In this document: positions 22,416-63,891 of the stretch, in pieces
Layout: each line of letters starts with the position of its first letter
Numbering within the stretch: the first letter of the stretch is position 1
Assembly: GCA_009760855.2 (NCBI GenBank)
Contig: WPIO01000004.1
Span: 7,301,001 to 7,365,000 of the forward strand
DNA length: 64,000 nt
Source of the DNA: Cristatella mucedo
Taxonomy: Eukaryota; Bryozoa; Phylactolaemata; Cristatellidae
Direction of reading: 5' to 3'
The notes under the pieces: generated by a model
The model's input: the letters and a program-made list of their open reading frames with translations, nothing else
Databases searched by the model: none
Told to the model about the DNA's origin: nothing
Program-made: the position numbers and the translations under genes

Positions 22416-23554
22416 TGGATGTTGATAAATTATAGTTGAAATAATCTTTTCACATATTTAATATTTATGAGAGTTACTTCAGTACACTGGCTGTGGCAGC
22501 CGTGTTCAGAAACAGACCTCTCGTGACCACTACTCGTATGCGATTCGACCTGCAGTTTGGCCGAATAACTGTTTGGCCCACCGCTATGCGACCCCACAGC
22601 AAATATGAGGCGAATGTTCTGTACAGCCCTAGTTATCATTATCATGGCCGAAATGGAACCGAGGACAGTGCAGGCCTCCCTTGGGCCGACCTGCCGGAGA
22701 AGCCTTAGCACACGATCCATCACCTTCCTGTGATTGGCTGTCTCTCGAAAAGTCTGTCCTTGGCTTAATCAAGGTTTATGCCCGTTAGGCAGGGTGAGGA
22801 TGGTCTCTTTTCTGCTGCATTTTAGTAGGGGACTTGATGTTAAAAAGCAAGTTAGCCAAAGTTTGCCTTTGAGCAGTGGATTACTGGACTAGCTGGTGTG
22901 TGCCACGCTTACTGTTATTAGTCATCCCATTATGGAACAGCACGGTGCCTGTGCACCTGCTACGTAAGGTTATGTTTCAGCAATGCAGATTGTCTAGTCT
23001 GCTATGTGACAGTGGCTGCATATGAAAGGGGCTAATCCTTCGGAGGCTACATCTGAGCAAGCTAGCTGTGAAAATTGCATCGCATGCATGATTGTTCGGC
23101 TGAGTAATAGAAGGTTCATGCCACAAGTAATAGTTCATGACGTCATGTATCGGAAGATGATTATGTGGCAGATTTGGCAAGCAAACCATTCTCATCCGAA
23201 CCGTTCAGTTTGGTTATTGCTATCCATCAGAAGACCATCCATGATGTCGACGAAGTGGGATGTGGCAGGCAAAATGCAGTCCTCAAAATATGTTGAGCTC
23301 TATTTCGGTGACACTTACGTGCAGAGTGCATGACCTGCGCTGCTTGACATCTAGTGCTATCACCTTGGCGACTGTGCTTTTAGCAAGGAAATCTGGCTCT
23401 TCGATTTATTTGTTTGCAGCTGCCATGACATTAGCTTTTGTTCTATGTGAAATCAGTAAACGACCGATGTACCGACTCACCAGAATCGAGCACCTTATCG
23501 AAGCAGATGGTTTTAGAACATTGTTATACCGGATAATTGATGAAATTGTCTACG
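22416..23554. other. No supported gene
   Basis: Short frames on both strands without recognisable motifs. No family A or B landmarks. Confidence 0.4.
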
Positions 23555-23621
23555 AATGTGTGTTTAGGTGTGCGTGTGTGTATGTGTGTTTGCGGGTATG
23601 TGTGTGTGTGTGTGTTTGGGG

Positions 23622-23700
<79 letters not shown>

Positions 23701-23757
23701 TGTGTATGTACGTATGTGTGTGTGTGCGTGTGCGTGTGTGTGTGTGTGTGTGTTAGC
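23555..23757. repeat. TG/CA microsatellite
   Basis: About 200 bp of TG repeats interrupted by TTTAGG, TTTGGGGG and TATG units. The interruptions suggest local expansion of a compound unit. Confidence 0.95.
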
Positions 23758-23760
23758 ATG

Positions 23761-24224
23761 TTATGAGTGAGTGTAGATATACATGTGATCTAATGCTGGC
23801 CGCCAACACTGCACGTGAGGATATTGAATGCCGTATATCGACCACAACTTTGAACGTATGTTTTGCACAAAGGGCGTAGACAGGATTTTGACATGGAGGA
23901 GCTAAGTCTCAACCTTAAGGGTTGTGACACGAAGGTGGGATCGTAAAACTAAATGCAGCTCTAGGGCTCTTCGAGACTCATGCAATGAACATTTTTATTA
24001 TGGGTTGGTTTTTAGTGAACGTGGTTATTAGTAATGTAGCCTTGTTAATAAAAATAATAATTGTGCCACCTTTTGATGATATGTATAAACCAATGAGAGG
24101 GCATGATGTATTTACCCCAAGAATTTGAGATCATTCTTCTGAGAGCTGGTGAGTGCGAGCAATCATAGTTACATCCTGAGACAAAATGGCAGGGTGCAAC
24201 TACTGTTTTTGTGTGGTACCAATG
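23761..24224. other. No supported gene
   Basis: AT-rich spacer between simple repeats. Nothing recognisable. Confidence 0.4.
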
Positions 24225-24375
24225 GTTTGGTTGGTTTGGCCAAGCTGGTTAAGGGGTGCTTGACTCGGCCAAGGTCAAGGTGAATGTATTCGATGATCGA
24301 GGTCGTGGGCTCGAGCCTCATGGTATATGTCAAGTACCTTAATGGAGATTAATTTCTCTTATGGTGCTATACAAA
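24225..24375 (+). repeat. tRNA-derived SINE, family 2 (copy 2)
   Basis: The plus strand has TGGTTAAGGGGTGCTTGAC (A-box side), CGTGGGCTCGAGCCTCATGG (B-box side), then the tail TTAATGGAGATTAATTTCTC and GGTGCTATACAAAGTA. The tail leads directly into a TA repeat. Confidence 0.7.
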
Positions 24376-33714
<9,339 letters not shown>

Positions 33715-34010
33715 GGTCTTCTGCTCCTATTTTCCTTCGTCTCCCGTCGCTTGATGCGCAATCGCAGCAGTCTTCCTTCTTGGCGCCCCGGCGGCTGCTG
33801 AAGCCAGCTGGCTATATTGTACGGGTCCGGTCCACCTCGCCCACCAGATCGAGCTCGTCGAAGGAGATCGCCAGTCAGCTCAGCAGCAGCTTCGAGCACA
33901 CTCACTGCCTCCACGCCATTTCCACGCTCAACATTTGCGAGTCCTACTCTTATGACTCTGCGCCCACCACGAAAGATCCCACCTTTAAATAGAGAACTCG
34001 CCGCGGCTAG

Positions 34011-34086
34011 GATGACCGGAAGTTGATTGGTTGCTATGAAGGACGGGACATGTACCGTGGTAATGAACAGCCTCGCCGGTAACCTC
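34011..34086. repeat. Short dispersed repeat upstream of ARMH1
   Basis: GGATGACCGGAAGTTGATTG, then GTTGCTATGAAGGACGGGAC, recurs with few changes at 51772-51848 inside a CARS1 intron. It lies about 300 bp upstream of the ARMH1 start codon and contains ATTGG (reverse CCAAT) and a GTTGCTATG element. It could be promoter sequence carried by a small repeat. Confidence 0.55.
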
Positions 34087-34389
34087 CGACCAGCGGGGTA
34101 CAAACCAGTCAGTATGCGACTTCGCCGCGTCAGTTTATCGCATCGTTGTGGAAAATTCGCTTTTATTCGACATCGGAGTCTCGGTTCTGTTCTGTTGGAG
34201 CTCTCCCTCCCCTGCGCATAGCTCGTGTGCCAAATAATGGGCTGCATAGGTGCTCCAGGTACCGTTAGACAGGAAGACGAAAGTAGAAAAGGAAGCAGGA
34301 CTCGCCGTGTCAGTCCGGCTTTACCGTCGGTCCGCATTTTTACATGACGCAATAACTCGTGGACTTCAACTTCTGCAGCCTGGCTTCTT

Positions 34390-35395
34390 TTTTATGGTAA
34401 TAATGATATTGAGAACTTTGTATGGCAGCCTTCGAGAACTTCACCACTTCCTAGGCCATTGATGTGAGCCCTACAAGAAGCATGTCAATGTGCGTAGTAA
34501 TCTCACGTGTACCGTGAGCACGCACGAGCACACAAAGGACAATTCAAACGTACACGGAAGATGCTGAGGGAAACTGGGTTTCTTTAAGTCAATACGTTGC
34601 CAGTGGCGAGCCGGTGCAGGGCGGTGAGAAGTGGCGTAACGCGGCAGTTGCTAAAATGGAACTGTTGCATTTTTAGCTTCTTAAATGTCTTCGAGTTAAG
34701 GAATGTCGTGCGGTCAGTCGGGAATGAGCTCTAGGCTTTAAGAGAATACGAACTCTAGGCATGGTCTGCAAAAGCGGCAAAGTTTCTTAGAGGCACAGCT
34801 AAACGATCAGGTTGAAGAGCGAGCGGTATGATACATAGACTCACGGGAATGTAGTTCTGAGAGGTAGGCCGGAGCGAAAGAATGGAGTAAGTACCTAAAT
34901 GGCAAAACCCAGACGTCGATGTGGTTGATGAACATTGATGAAGAGCCATTACAGGTCCATGAGAAGCGGTGTGATGTGGCAACTGCAAAATTCCCGACAG
35001 ATGACCCCTGCTGCAGAGTTTTGCACGAACTGTGAATGCCTAATTGCACAGGCCGGAATACATGTCAGTCGTGAGTTACTGAAGTCAAGACGGGATGTCA
35101 AAATCGTGTGGACATACTTGGATGTCGTATCCCTGTCTAAGCTAAGCAAGTCTGGATTTTTGCGATTTTACTTAGCTGAAAGTTGGCTGACATGACTGTG
35201 AGCTGATGTGGTCGTCTAGTCAAAGGTCACTTTGGAACAGGGCATGTGATTTTGTGTAGATGCTACAAATGATATGCTTGCGGAGCTCATTTTAAGAAAA
35301 ACTTGTTTCCATTTCTTGTTAAACTAGGTTTGCCGAAAATAAGTAATTTGATTTAACATCATTCGATTCAAGAAATATTGCCATCCAATTGTGAA
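34390..35395 (-). repeat. LINE family A, degraded
   Basis: Minus-strand remnants SRLDFSNSRLTCIPACAIRH and VQNSAAGVICREFCSCHIT (34949-35149), with the LTRS-like 3' region towards 34400. Ordered as in the copy at 7075-8600. Confidence 0.75.
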
Positions 35396-35461
35396 AGTCA
35401 GCAATACACCAAAGAAGGGTTAATTTCTACCGCCATATCAAACGCCCAGTGCGGCCTGTGT

Positions 35462-35830
35462 TGTGTGTGCCTGTTGCTTCTCGGCCACTGGTGTGCGGGC
35501 CCCGCTCTCGGCGGGTGGTTGGGTGGTTGGCTTGGTGCAGCCTTTGATGTGGGCAAGTGCTTTGGCGGTTGGCTCGGAGCAGCCTTCGATGTGGGCAGGT
35601 GTTTTGGCGGTTGGCTCGGTGCGGCCTTTGATGTGGGCTAGTGGCCCCCCACAGCGGTGGTTCACCACCGATGCACTCCCTTATCTGTGGTGAGTCAGCC
35701 CCTAGCTTATATATGTACCCGCTGGGGGAATAAAGATTCTCGTTCACCGCCTACGGTTGCTCGCTCGTGTCTTCGTGTCTCAGTGAGACTCCACTAGCGC
35801 TGCTACAGCCGGAGACACGGTAACGTAACA
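35462..35830 (+). repeat. 5' LTR of element 2
   Basis: 369 bp. It contains two full and one partial copy of a 42-bp unit (35525, 35567, 35609), a CTTATATATG TATA-like site near 35705 and an AATAAAG polyadenylation-like site near 35729. Ends AACGTAACA. Confidence 0.85.
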
Positions 35831-35850
35831 ATTGGTAGCAGCGAATGGTT
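35831..35850 (+). promoter_or_regulatory. Primer-binding-site-like sequence
   Basis: ATTGGTAGCAGCGAATGG immediately after the LTR. The TGGTAGC core is shared with element 1, consistent with first-strand priming by a tRNA 3' end. Confidence 0.55.
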
Positions 35851-36105
35851 TACTCGAGCCGAAAAGAGTACCACACTTTCTACGGTCTAGATGGAACGAC
35901 TACACTGAGGTACGAAATGTCTAATGGCGGACCAGACTTTATGCCTTGGCTTCTAACGCTTGAGAAGGCCGTAGCAAGGCTAAAGAGTCCGATGCCGCTG
36001 AAACATGTTGTGCCAGTGTGTCTGGACGATAACGCCATACACGGTTGGGGTGATCAGCCGGCCGACGTAAAACAAGATTACTACAAGCTGCGAAACGAGT
36101 GAATC
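35845..36105 (+). pseudogene. gag-like N-terminal region of element 2
   Basis: About 85 codons from ATG 35845. Visible are YSSRKEYHTFYGLDGTTTLR, PDFMPWLLTLEKAVARLKSP and HVVPVCLDDNAIHGWGDQPA, then a TGA at 36100. Resembles a retrotransposon capsid N-terminus in position and in recurrence in element 1. There is no zinc knuckle. Confidence 0.65.
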
Positions 36106-36117
36106 CTAATCTTCTCG

Positions 36118-36705
36118 TGGTTGACGGATGAGGAGGCAGAGCTTGAGACCGAGAGGTTTCGGCTGGAGCAGGAGCAGCTCGCCGGAGCCGAGACCGGAAC
36201 AAAGCTGGGCGACGAGCCAGCTGCATCACCGGTCAACCCCACTGTCAACTGCCCGCGAGATTCAGACAGGCGAGCGGAACTCATTCGGCTGCCACAGCTA
36301 TCCGACGGCAATACCGGTGGAGGAAGCTGGTATGGGACCGCTTCCGAAATACTAGCCACAACAACCGAAGTGCGCCAGAACGACGTAAGTGCGCAGCGGC
36401 AGCAGCCAGAGAATAAGGAGGTGCAGCATGCGACGTCTTCCGGAGGCGAGGCGGTAGTGGGAAGCGGCGAGGCGATAGTTGCCTGCCAAAAGGCGAAGAC
36501 GGCCCAAGCGAGCGACGTCTCGGCGGCGAAGAGAAGCTGTGAGAGCATCTCGGCGACAAAGAGTGCCCGAGAGACCGACGTCTTGGCCGCAGAGCTCAGT
36601 GACGAGAGCTTCTTCGAAGTGGAGAGCATCTGCACAAGCATCTCAGCCCAGAGCGCTGAGGAGCACCGCGAGATTTCGGTCAGCGGCGAAGCGGCAGTTG
36701 TATGT
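36118..36705 (+). pseudogene. Repetitive charged region of element 2
   Basis: The open frame continues with EEAELETERFRLEQEQLAGA, then a low-complexity helical series built on ASDVSAAKRSCESIS, TDVLAAELSDESFFEVES and TSISAQSAEEHREI. The same units resume after the nested LINE at 37310-37730 (TDVLAAKRSSAS, TSVSAQNAEEHLEI). The motif ACDEAQATRASDVSAAK also occurs in element 1. Likely a coiled-coil extension of gag; function unknown. Confidence 0.6.
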
Positions 36706-37306
36706 ATGTATGTATCTCCATCAGTAACTCCACAAAGTCATAAAGACCATGTGGGTGTTACGCAGGAGAGTTTTGTATAGCGCACTCACAGCCTAAGCGG
36801 CTTTCGGTACGCATTCGGTAGCCAACAGACTTCGTCTCACGCAACAAAGAGAAGGTGGGAAGCATAGCAGAGTCAGGAGAGCAGTTGAGGTAGTGAGTAG
36901 CATAGAAGTAGCAGTTCAGGACCGCTGAAAATGATGTGCCATAGTCGGCAGTTGGAGAGTAGATGTCGTTTCGTAAGAATTGTGGAAGCGAGTTCTACAG
37001 TCTAGGACCTGCAGAGCTAAAGCTTCTGTCGCCAACTGTCTTTAAGCGGAGGAATGGGACAGCTAATTTATTGTCCACACAGAACCTGAGGGCGCGAACA
37101 GGCTGAAACTGATGCAGCAGTTCAGCTAGGTACGAAGGAGCCAAGCCGTGGCGGGCCTTGTGGGTCAGCGTAAGAACTTTGTTCTGTATCCTTTGCTCAA
37201 CCGGCAACCATCCTAGCTCTTTCAGCAAAGGTGACACGTGCTCAAACCGCTGGGACTTGAAGACCAGCCTTGCAGCCATATTCATAGTCCGCTGTAGTGG
37301 CATAAT
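36706..37306 (-). repeat. LINE family B nested in element 2
   Basis: The minus strand runs from NMAARLVFKSQRFEHVSPLL through LGWLPVEQRIQNKVLTLTHK, APSYLAELLHQFQPVRALR and LKTVGDRSFSSAGPRL, to the family B 3' end and a TATG-type tail. The gag-like coding units stop before it and resume after it, showing it inserted into the LTR element. Confidence 0.85.
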
Positions 37307-38011
37307 AGCTTTCTGCGACCAGGCCCAGGCAGCCCACGAGAGTGACGTCTTGGCTTCGAGGCGCAACAGCAAGAGCGTCGCAGCAGCAGCGACATGCATC
37401 CGTACGACAGACGTCTTGGCCGCCAAGCGCAGCAGCGCGAGCCACGTAGCGACGGAGAGCAGCGCCGCAAGCGTCTCGGTGGTGAAGAGCACCCGCACGA
37501 GCGTTTCTGCGCAGAACGCAGAGGAGCACCTCGAGATAGCAGTAAACAGCAAGGCGATAGTAGCCTGCGACGAGGTGCAGGTTGCCCGAGAGCGAAGCAG
37601 CTAGAGCTTTGCTGCAGCGAAACACAACAGCGTGAGCGTTTCGGCGGCGAAGAACACCTGTGCGAGCGTCTCGCTGCTTAGCACAGAGCAGCACAATCGC
37701 GAGATGGCGGAGTGGAACTCTGAGAAAGGTGAGGCCATCATGAGCCGCAGTGGCGTTCGAAGTGCCGTATCGGTACGGCGACGAGCGTAGGCGACCGGCC
37801 ATCGGGGCTCGCACGGAGGTGACCTACGGGAACTGCCTGACAGTGGGAGAGGTGCCCCACAATTGCCAAAAGGTGGGCAGCATCTACGACCGGCTGCTCG
37901 CGAGGGGCAGAGCTGACGCGAGCCTTCTGCGAGTGGCGGTCACGTAGCCTGCACGAGTTTTGGGCTGCGAGTGCCTCCCTGTCAGGCTGGCTGACTATGT
38001 TTTTTTTAAAG

Positions 38012-38030
38012 TCTATGGGGGAAGGGATGG
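38012..38030 (+). promoter_or_regulatory. Polypurine tract
   Basis: Purine-rich GGGGGAAGGGATGG directly before the right LTR start. The expected second-strand primer site. Confidence 0.7.
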
Positions 38031-38383
38031 TGTGTGTGCCTGTTGCTTCTCGGCCACTGGTGTGCGGTGCCCCGCTCTCGGCGGTGCCCCGCTCTCGGCG
38101 GTGCCCCGCGCTCGGGTGGTTGGCTCAGTGCAGCCTTTGATGTGGGCAAGTGTTTTGGCGGTTGGCTCAGTGCGGCCTTTGATGTGGGCTTGTGGCCCCG
38201 CAGCGGTGGCTCACCACCGATGCACTCCCTTATCTGTGGTGAGTCAGCCCCTAGCTTATATATGTACCCGCTGGGGGAATAAAGACAGAGTCTCGTTCAC
38301 CGCCTACGTTCGCTCGCTCGTGCCTTCGTGTCTCAGTGAGACTCCACTAGCGCTGCTACAGCCGGAGACACAGTAACGTAACA
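38031..38383 (+). repeat. 3' LTR of element 2
   Basis: 353 bp. It has one full and one partial copy of the 42-bp unit (from 38118), one fewer than the left LTR, but three copies of a GGTGCCCCGCTCTCGGC-type unit where the left has one. Includes AATAAAGACAGAGTC and ends AACGTAACA. Confidence 0.85.
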
Positions 38384-38449
38384 TCAGCTTACAAGTATTT
38401 AGCCACGCAGAGTACTGTCAGAAACTATTTGTAAATATAGCAAAACCTT

Positions 38450-38620
38450 TATAATAATAAAGATAATACATTTGTATAGCGCCCTCAGAGAACCGAATCT
38501 CTACCGAACTTCTAGGCACTTTATAGATGCTGTATAGAAAGCGTTACCAAATGGTTAGTGGTAATACCTTCAATCAGCAGGCATATTGCAAGCAGGTACT
38601 TGCACACGACGGACGAATCA
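38450..38620 (-). repeat. LINE family A tail
   Basis: ATAATAATAAAG, then TATAGCGCCCTCAGAGAACC and CTTCTAGGCACTTTATAG: the family A 3' end in minus orientation. Confidence 0.75.
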
Positions 38621-38809
38621 CAAAGACCTATGAAAAACTTGGCTTTGCTTGAGACAGGCATTGCGTATGGGGAAGCTTACTGGACGAGCGAACCGGTAGG
38701 GACGAGTGAACAATTACCCTGCCTGACATTTATCAACACGGCTAGTTGCCACCATTTCTTTTAGAACACATTTGTTCTGCTGTTCTCCGTTCATACGAAG
38801 CATCTCGGA

Positions 38810-39850
38810 AAATGATATGGGGGAGGGGCCCATGGGATTGGCTATCACTTCCGTGCTAACGATACCCAGCTGTACTTGTCAAGTATGCCACTGGTATCAG
38901 CTGCAGCGACTGAAGAACTGAATATCTGCTTTGAATTTGATCGTAGATGTTGGGTAATTTGTGTAAGCTTAACTATAACAAACACCAAACTCCTACTAAA
39001 AAGTACGGCTGGAAACCTTGCTTATCTAAGTGGTGCTGTAGAAAAACCATCGTGTGTTCAGAATTTAGATGACGTCGTCGATAACAGCTTGAAATTACAA
39101 AGTATTAATAAGAAGACCGCTTCGACAGCTAGTCGTCACGTTTCATCCCTCTCCAAGATCACCTCGGTAGTTAGCTAATCGTTTACCAGTGCACTCGTTC
39201 TGTCTTGCCTGGACTACTTTAGCCCAGTGTTGGCGTGGCTTCCAGAAAAGCCAGTCTTTGCACCTGGTGATGAATTTAGCTACAGGATTGGTAATCATTT
39301 TCAAGATATCAAGATATTCTGCCAAGTGTCTCCCTTTGTTCCTTTGCTGAAGGAGCTGCGATGGCTACCCATTGATCAACCGATAGAGAAATTCTTGGTT
39401 GGAACCACAAGGCCCGCCCAGGCATTGCTCCTTCATACCTAGCGGCAGTGCTGCACTAGTTTCAGTTGCCTTTCGCTTGCAGATCCTCTTTGAACAATAA
39501 ATCAGTCGATCCTTCCCATCACTCTAAGACTATTGGCAAAAGAATATTTGCTCTGTATGTCCTTGACAGTTTAACTTACTTCGCAATTCTTACACAATGA
39601 CATATTCAATCCTGCTATACAGACTCGGCAACATCCTTTCATGCAGTCCTGTGCAGCTACCTCATGCTATTTACTTCCTCGACTGCACCATTTACTCCAT
39701 TTGTTTCATACTTTCTCGTTAATGTGTGAGATTAAATCTGTGGGCTACATAATTCGCACCGAATGCTGCTCAGGCTTTAAGCGAGCTAGACATAATTCTC
39801 TAGTGTTACAATCCACTTAGGTGAATTAGGCTTAGGCTTTGTGAAGTTAC
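38810..39850 (+). repeat. LINE family B, degraded
   Basis: Plus-strand landmarks in order: TACCCAGCTGTACTTGTC (reverse transcriptase region), ACAGCTAGTCGTCACG, LLKELRWLPIDQ-type sequence near 39350, CAATAAATCAGTCGATCC and the family B 3' end near 39750-39850. No long frame remains. Confidence 0.7.
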
Positions 39851-40389
39851 AGACAGGTAAACAAAAAATCTTCAGTTTCCTTTCTTGTTACTGCTTGTAA
39901 GCAATAAAAGCTGGGTAAGAGAGAATGTGCTTCGGTACCTCATAGCTCTCTAAGATAATAGGTTAGAGTCAGGGGCATCCAGCCGTAATGTGTTGAGCAA
40001 CCCTGAATCGATTCTATGCACATGGCTCTACTCTATACTAGCCATAGCAGTAGTGAGTCCAGCATGGAAGCACAGCTTTACCTGACTGCCACTTTTAAAT
40101 GCTATACAAGCTGTCCTGACATGTCTCGAAAAACCTGAAACCAAGACACATGCTTTTCATACTCCACTTAGATCCATACCTCAGCAGCAATGCAATCATC
40201 AGCCAAACTAGGACATATCAGATACTGCACTTACAGTAACAGACTGACTACAGCACGGACGTGGAACGTGTACATCTAGGTTCTACGATGAAACCCGTCT
40301 CATTGACACACGAACAGTTCACTCAAAGGTAGTCGTCTGGATGTGAGCAAGTGGCCAGTGATGACAAACGTTCACACACTTGCACACAT

Positions 40390-40398
<9 letters not shown>

Positions 40399-40467
<69 letters not shown>
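40399..40467. repeat. (CA)n microsatellite
   Basis: An uninterrupted run of about 34 CA units, roughly 190 bp downstream of the CARS1 stop codon. Confidence 0.97.
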
Positions 40468-40468
<1 letters not shown>

Positions 40469-40659
40469 GGCAGGGCTCACATAAATGCAAGTTATAACGG
40501 AAATTGCACTGACCGATTTAGGAAAAAAGTGTATGTTCAAGCCATCTCGTCACAGTTGTACAAAAGCACTCAGTACAAGCCGTTTTCCAATTGCCGATGC
40601 TTTCAGTCGCCATACTCGTAAGAAATTACACTGACTAGAGTTGGCATGCGCTCAAGCTA

Positions 40660-62574
<21,915 letters not shown>

Positions 62575-62789
62575 CTGGCAACATGAGCGACGACCAACGA
62601 ATGCAATGTCACGGCAATCGCGCTCGAGCACGCCCACATCAAATGTGCAGCTCGCTGAGATACGCGCACGACGGCAGAGATCAGCAGCAGCGATCGGCGG
62701 ACAGCGGAGATCCGTGGCGGTGAAAGCCACACGCGCGCGACTCTGTGGCATGCGTGGCAATCTGCTCGAACAACAGGAGGCGCGCAGGC

Positions 62790-63345
62790 AGTGCAAAACG
62801 CGGCAGCTAGGCTCGTCTGTCTTGCAAATGTCGTTGCCCGTCGAGAAGACAGCCGGCCAAAATGGTGTAACCAACTAAAGTGAGTGCGAGTGGTGCGGCG
62901 ACCTCGGTCGGGCACTCACTTTTGGGCCCACCATTCTCTTGCTATGGCTAGCCCATCTAAAATACTCACAATACTCAGGCTTGCCACTCATAGCGCCTGT
63001 GACTCTCTTCGCTTGGCTTGCCTCTAACCTGCTGCTCATAGCATTTGCAGACAATGCCCTTATTTTGTATGCGTCCCAAGCCTCGAACTCATGCAACGAC
63101 ACTCGACATCCCTTGACTTGAAATACGAAACGAAGCTAAAATAACACCTGCCGTGTATAGCATTTGCCCGATCCGTATAAATTGTCCTTTATGAATGTCT
63201 ACGTGCTTCTGCAAATGCAAATGCTATTGTCACGAGCTAGCTCCTAAACCCCTGGGCCCGTCAAGATAGAAACCGGCCCTTTCTGAAAATAAAGCTTATG
63301 ACAAGCTATAATAATAATAATAATAATGCACTTGATAAAGTACAT
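62790..63345 (+). repeat. LINE family A, degraded
   Basis: GCGGCAGCTAGGCTCGTCTG, AAGCCTCGAACTCATGC and TTGTCCTTTATGAATG follow the family A C-terminal order. It ends in an ATA run and TGCACTTGATAAAG near 63310-63340, the latter in the minus orientation of the tail. Confidence 0.55.
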
Positions 63346-63394
63346 AAATAATGCACTTAATAAAGGGCCGGTTTCTATCTTGACGGGCCCAGGG
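63250..63394. repeat. Perfect 33-bp inverted repeat
   Basis: Arms at 63250-63282 and 63362-63394 are exact reverse complements (core GTCAAGATAGAAACCGGCCC). The 79-bp loop holds an ATA run and two TGCACTT(G/A)ATAAAG copies. The right arm leads into the SINE at 63395. Confidence 0.9.
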
Positions 63395-63690
63395 TCTTGG
63401 CTCAGGGGTAGACCGCTAGCACAGGTGACTCAGGGTTGCGGGTCTGGGTTCGATTCCAGCAGCAGGCAATCCTTTATTGCGTCATTTAGCCTCGCTTTAG
63501 TGCCTAAAGTACGGCCTCGGCTACGGCCTCGGTCTCAAACGAGCGAGGCGCTCGGTCGCACGGAGGTGCGACCGTGTAAGAAAACCCGACTGGCCAACCG
63601 ACTATTTCAAGACTGTCGGCTATAAGTTCTCGGCCCATTGTTTCGCAACATCGAAGCCAATTCTATATCAATAAAAAGATCCCGAATTCG
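63395..63690 (+). repeat. tRNA-derived SINE, family 3
   Basis: A-box TGGCTCAGGGG, B-box GGTTCGATTCC, then a GC-rich body (CTCGGCTACGGCCTCGGTC) and an end near AATAAAAAG. Distinct from families 1 and 2. Not a functional tRNA because no matching acceptor stem is visible. Confidence 0.7.
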
Positions 63691-63891
63691 CAGCTGCCAC
63701 TCGCAATCCACAAGGGCAAACGACTGATATAGGAGATAGGTATTAAAAGTGCCGCGAGACGAGTGCTGAAGGGCACCACCAGTAGAAAAGAGCGCTATTA
63801 AGCAGCACCTGTCAGCCGATAGGGGTCGGAGCGGTCAAAGTGTCAGCGCTCAGTATTGAGGATGAGCGGTACCTCACTGGCAGGCATCGCC

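Larger units (their letters stand above)
35462..38383 (+). mobile_element. Non-autonomous LTR retrotransposon (element 2)
   Basis: Paired LTRs (35462-35830 and 38031-38383) share start TGTGTGTGCCTGTTGC and end AACGTAACA. TTGGTAGCAGCGAATGG follows the left LTR as the primer-binding-site-like sequence. GGGGGAAGGGATGG precedes the right LTR as the polypurine tract. The interior has a gag-like frame and repetitive helical coding sequence, but no protease, reverse transcriptase or integrase. A LINE B copy is nested at 36706-37306. No matching target duplication is visible at the ends. Confidence 0.85.

Noticed and set aside
23260-23766. Long open frames of alternating Val/Cys or Thr/His
   Set aside because: They are translations of the TG/CA microsatellite; no protein family is involved.
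63395-63475. Possible genuine tRNA gene
   Set aside because: A- and B-boxes are present, but no acceptor stem closes and a SINE body follows.
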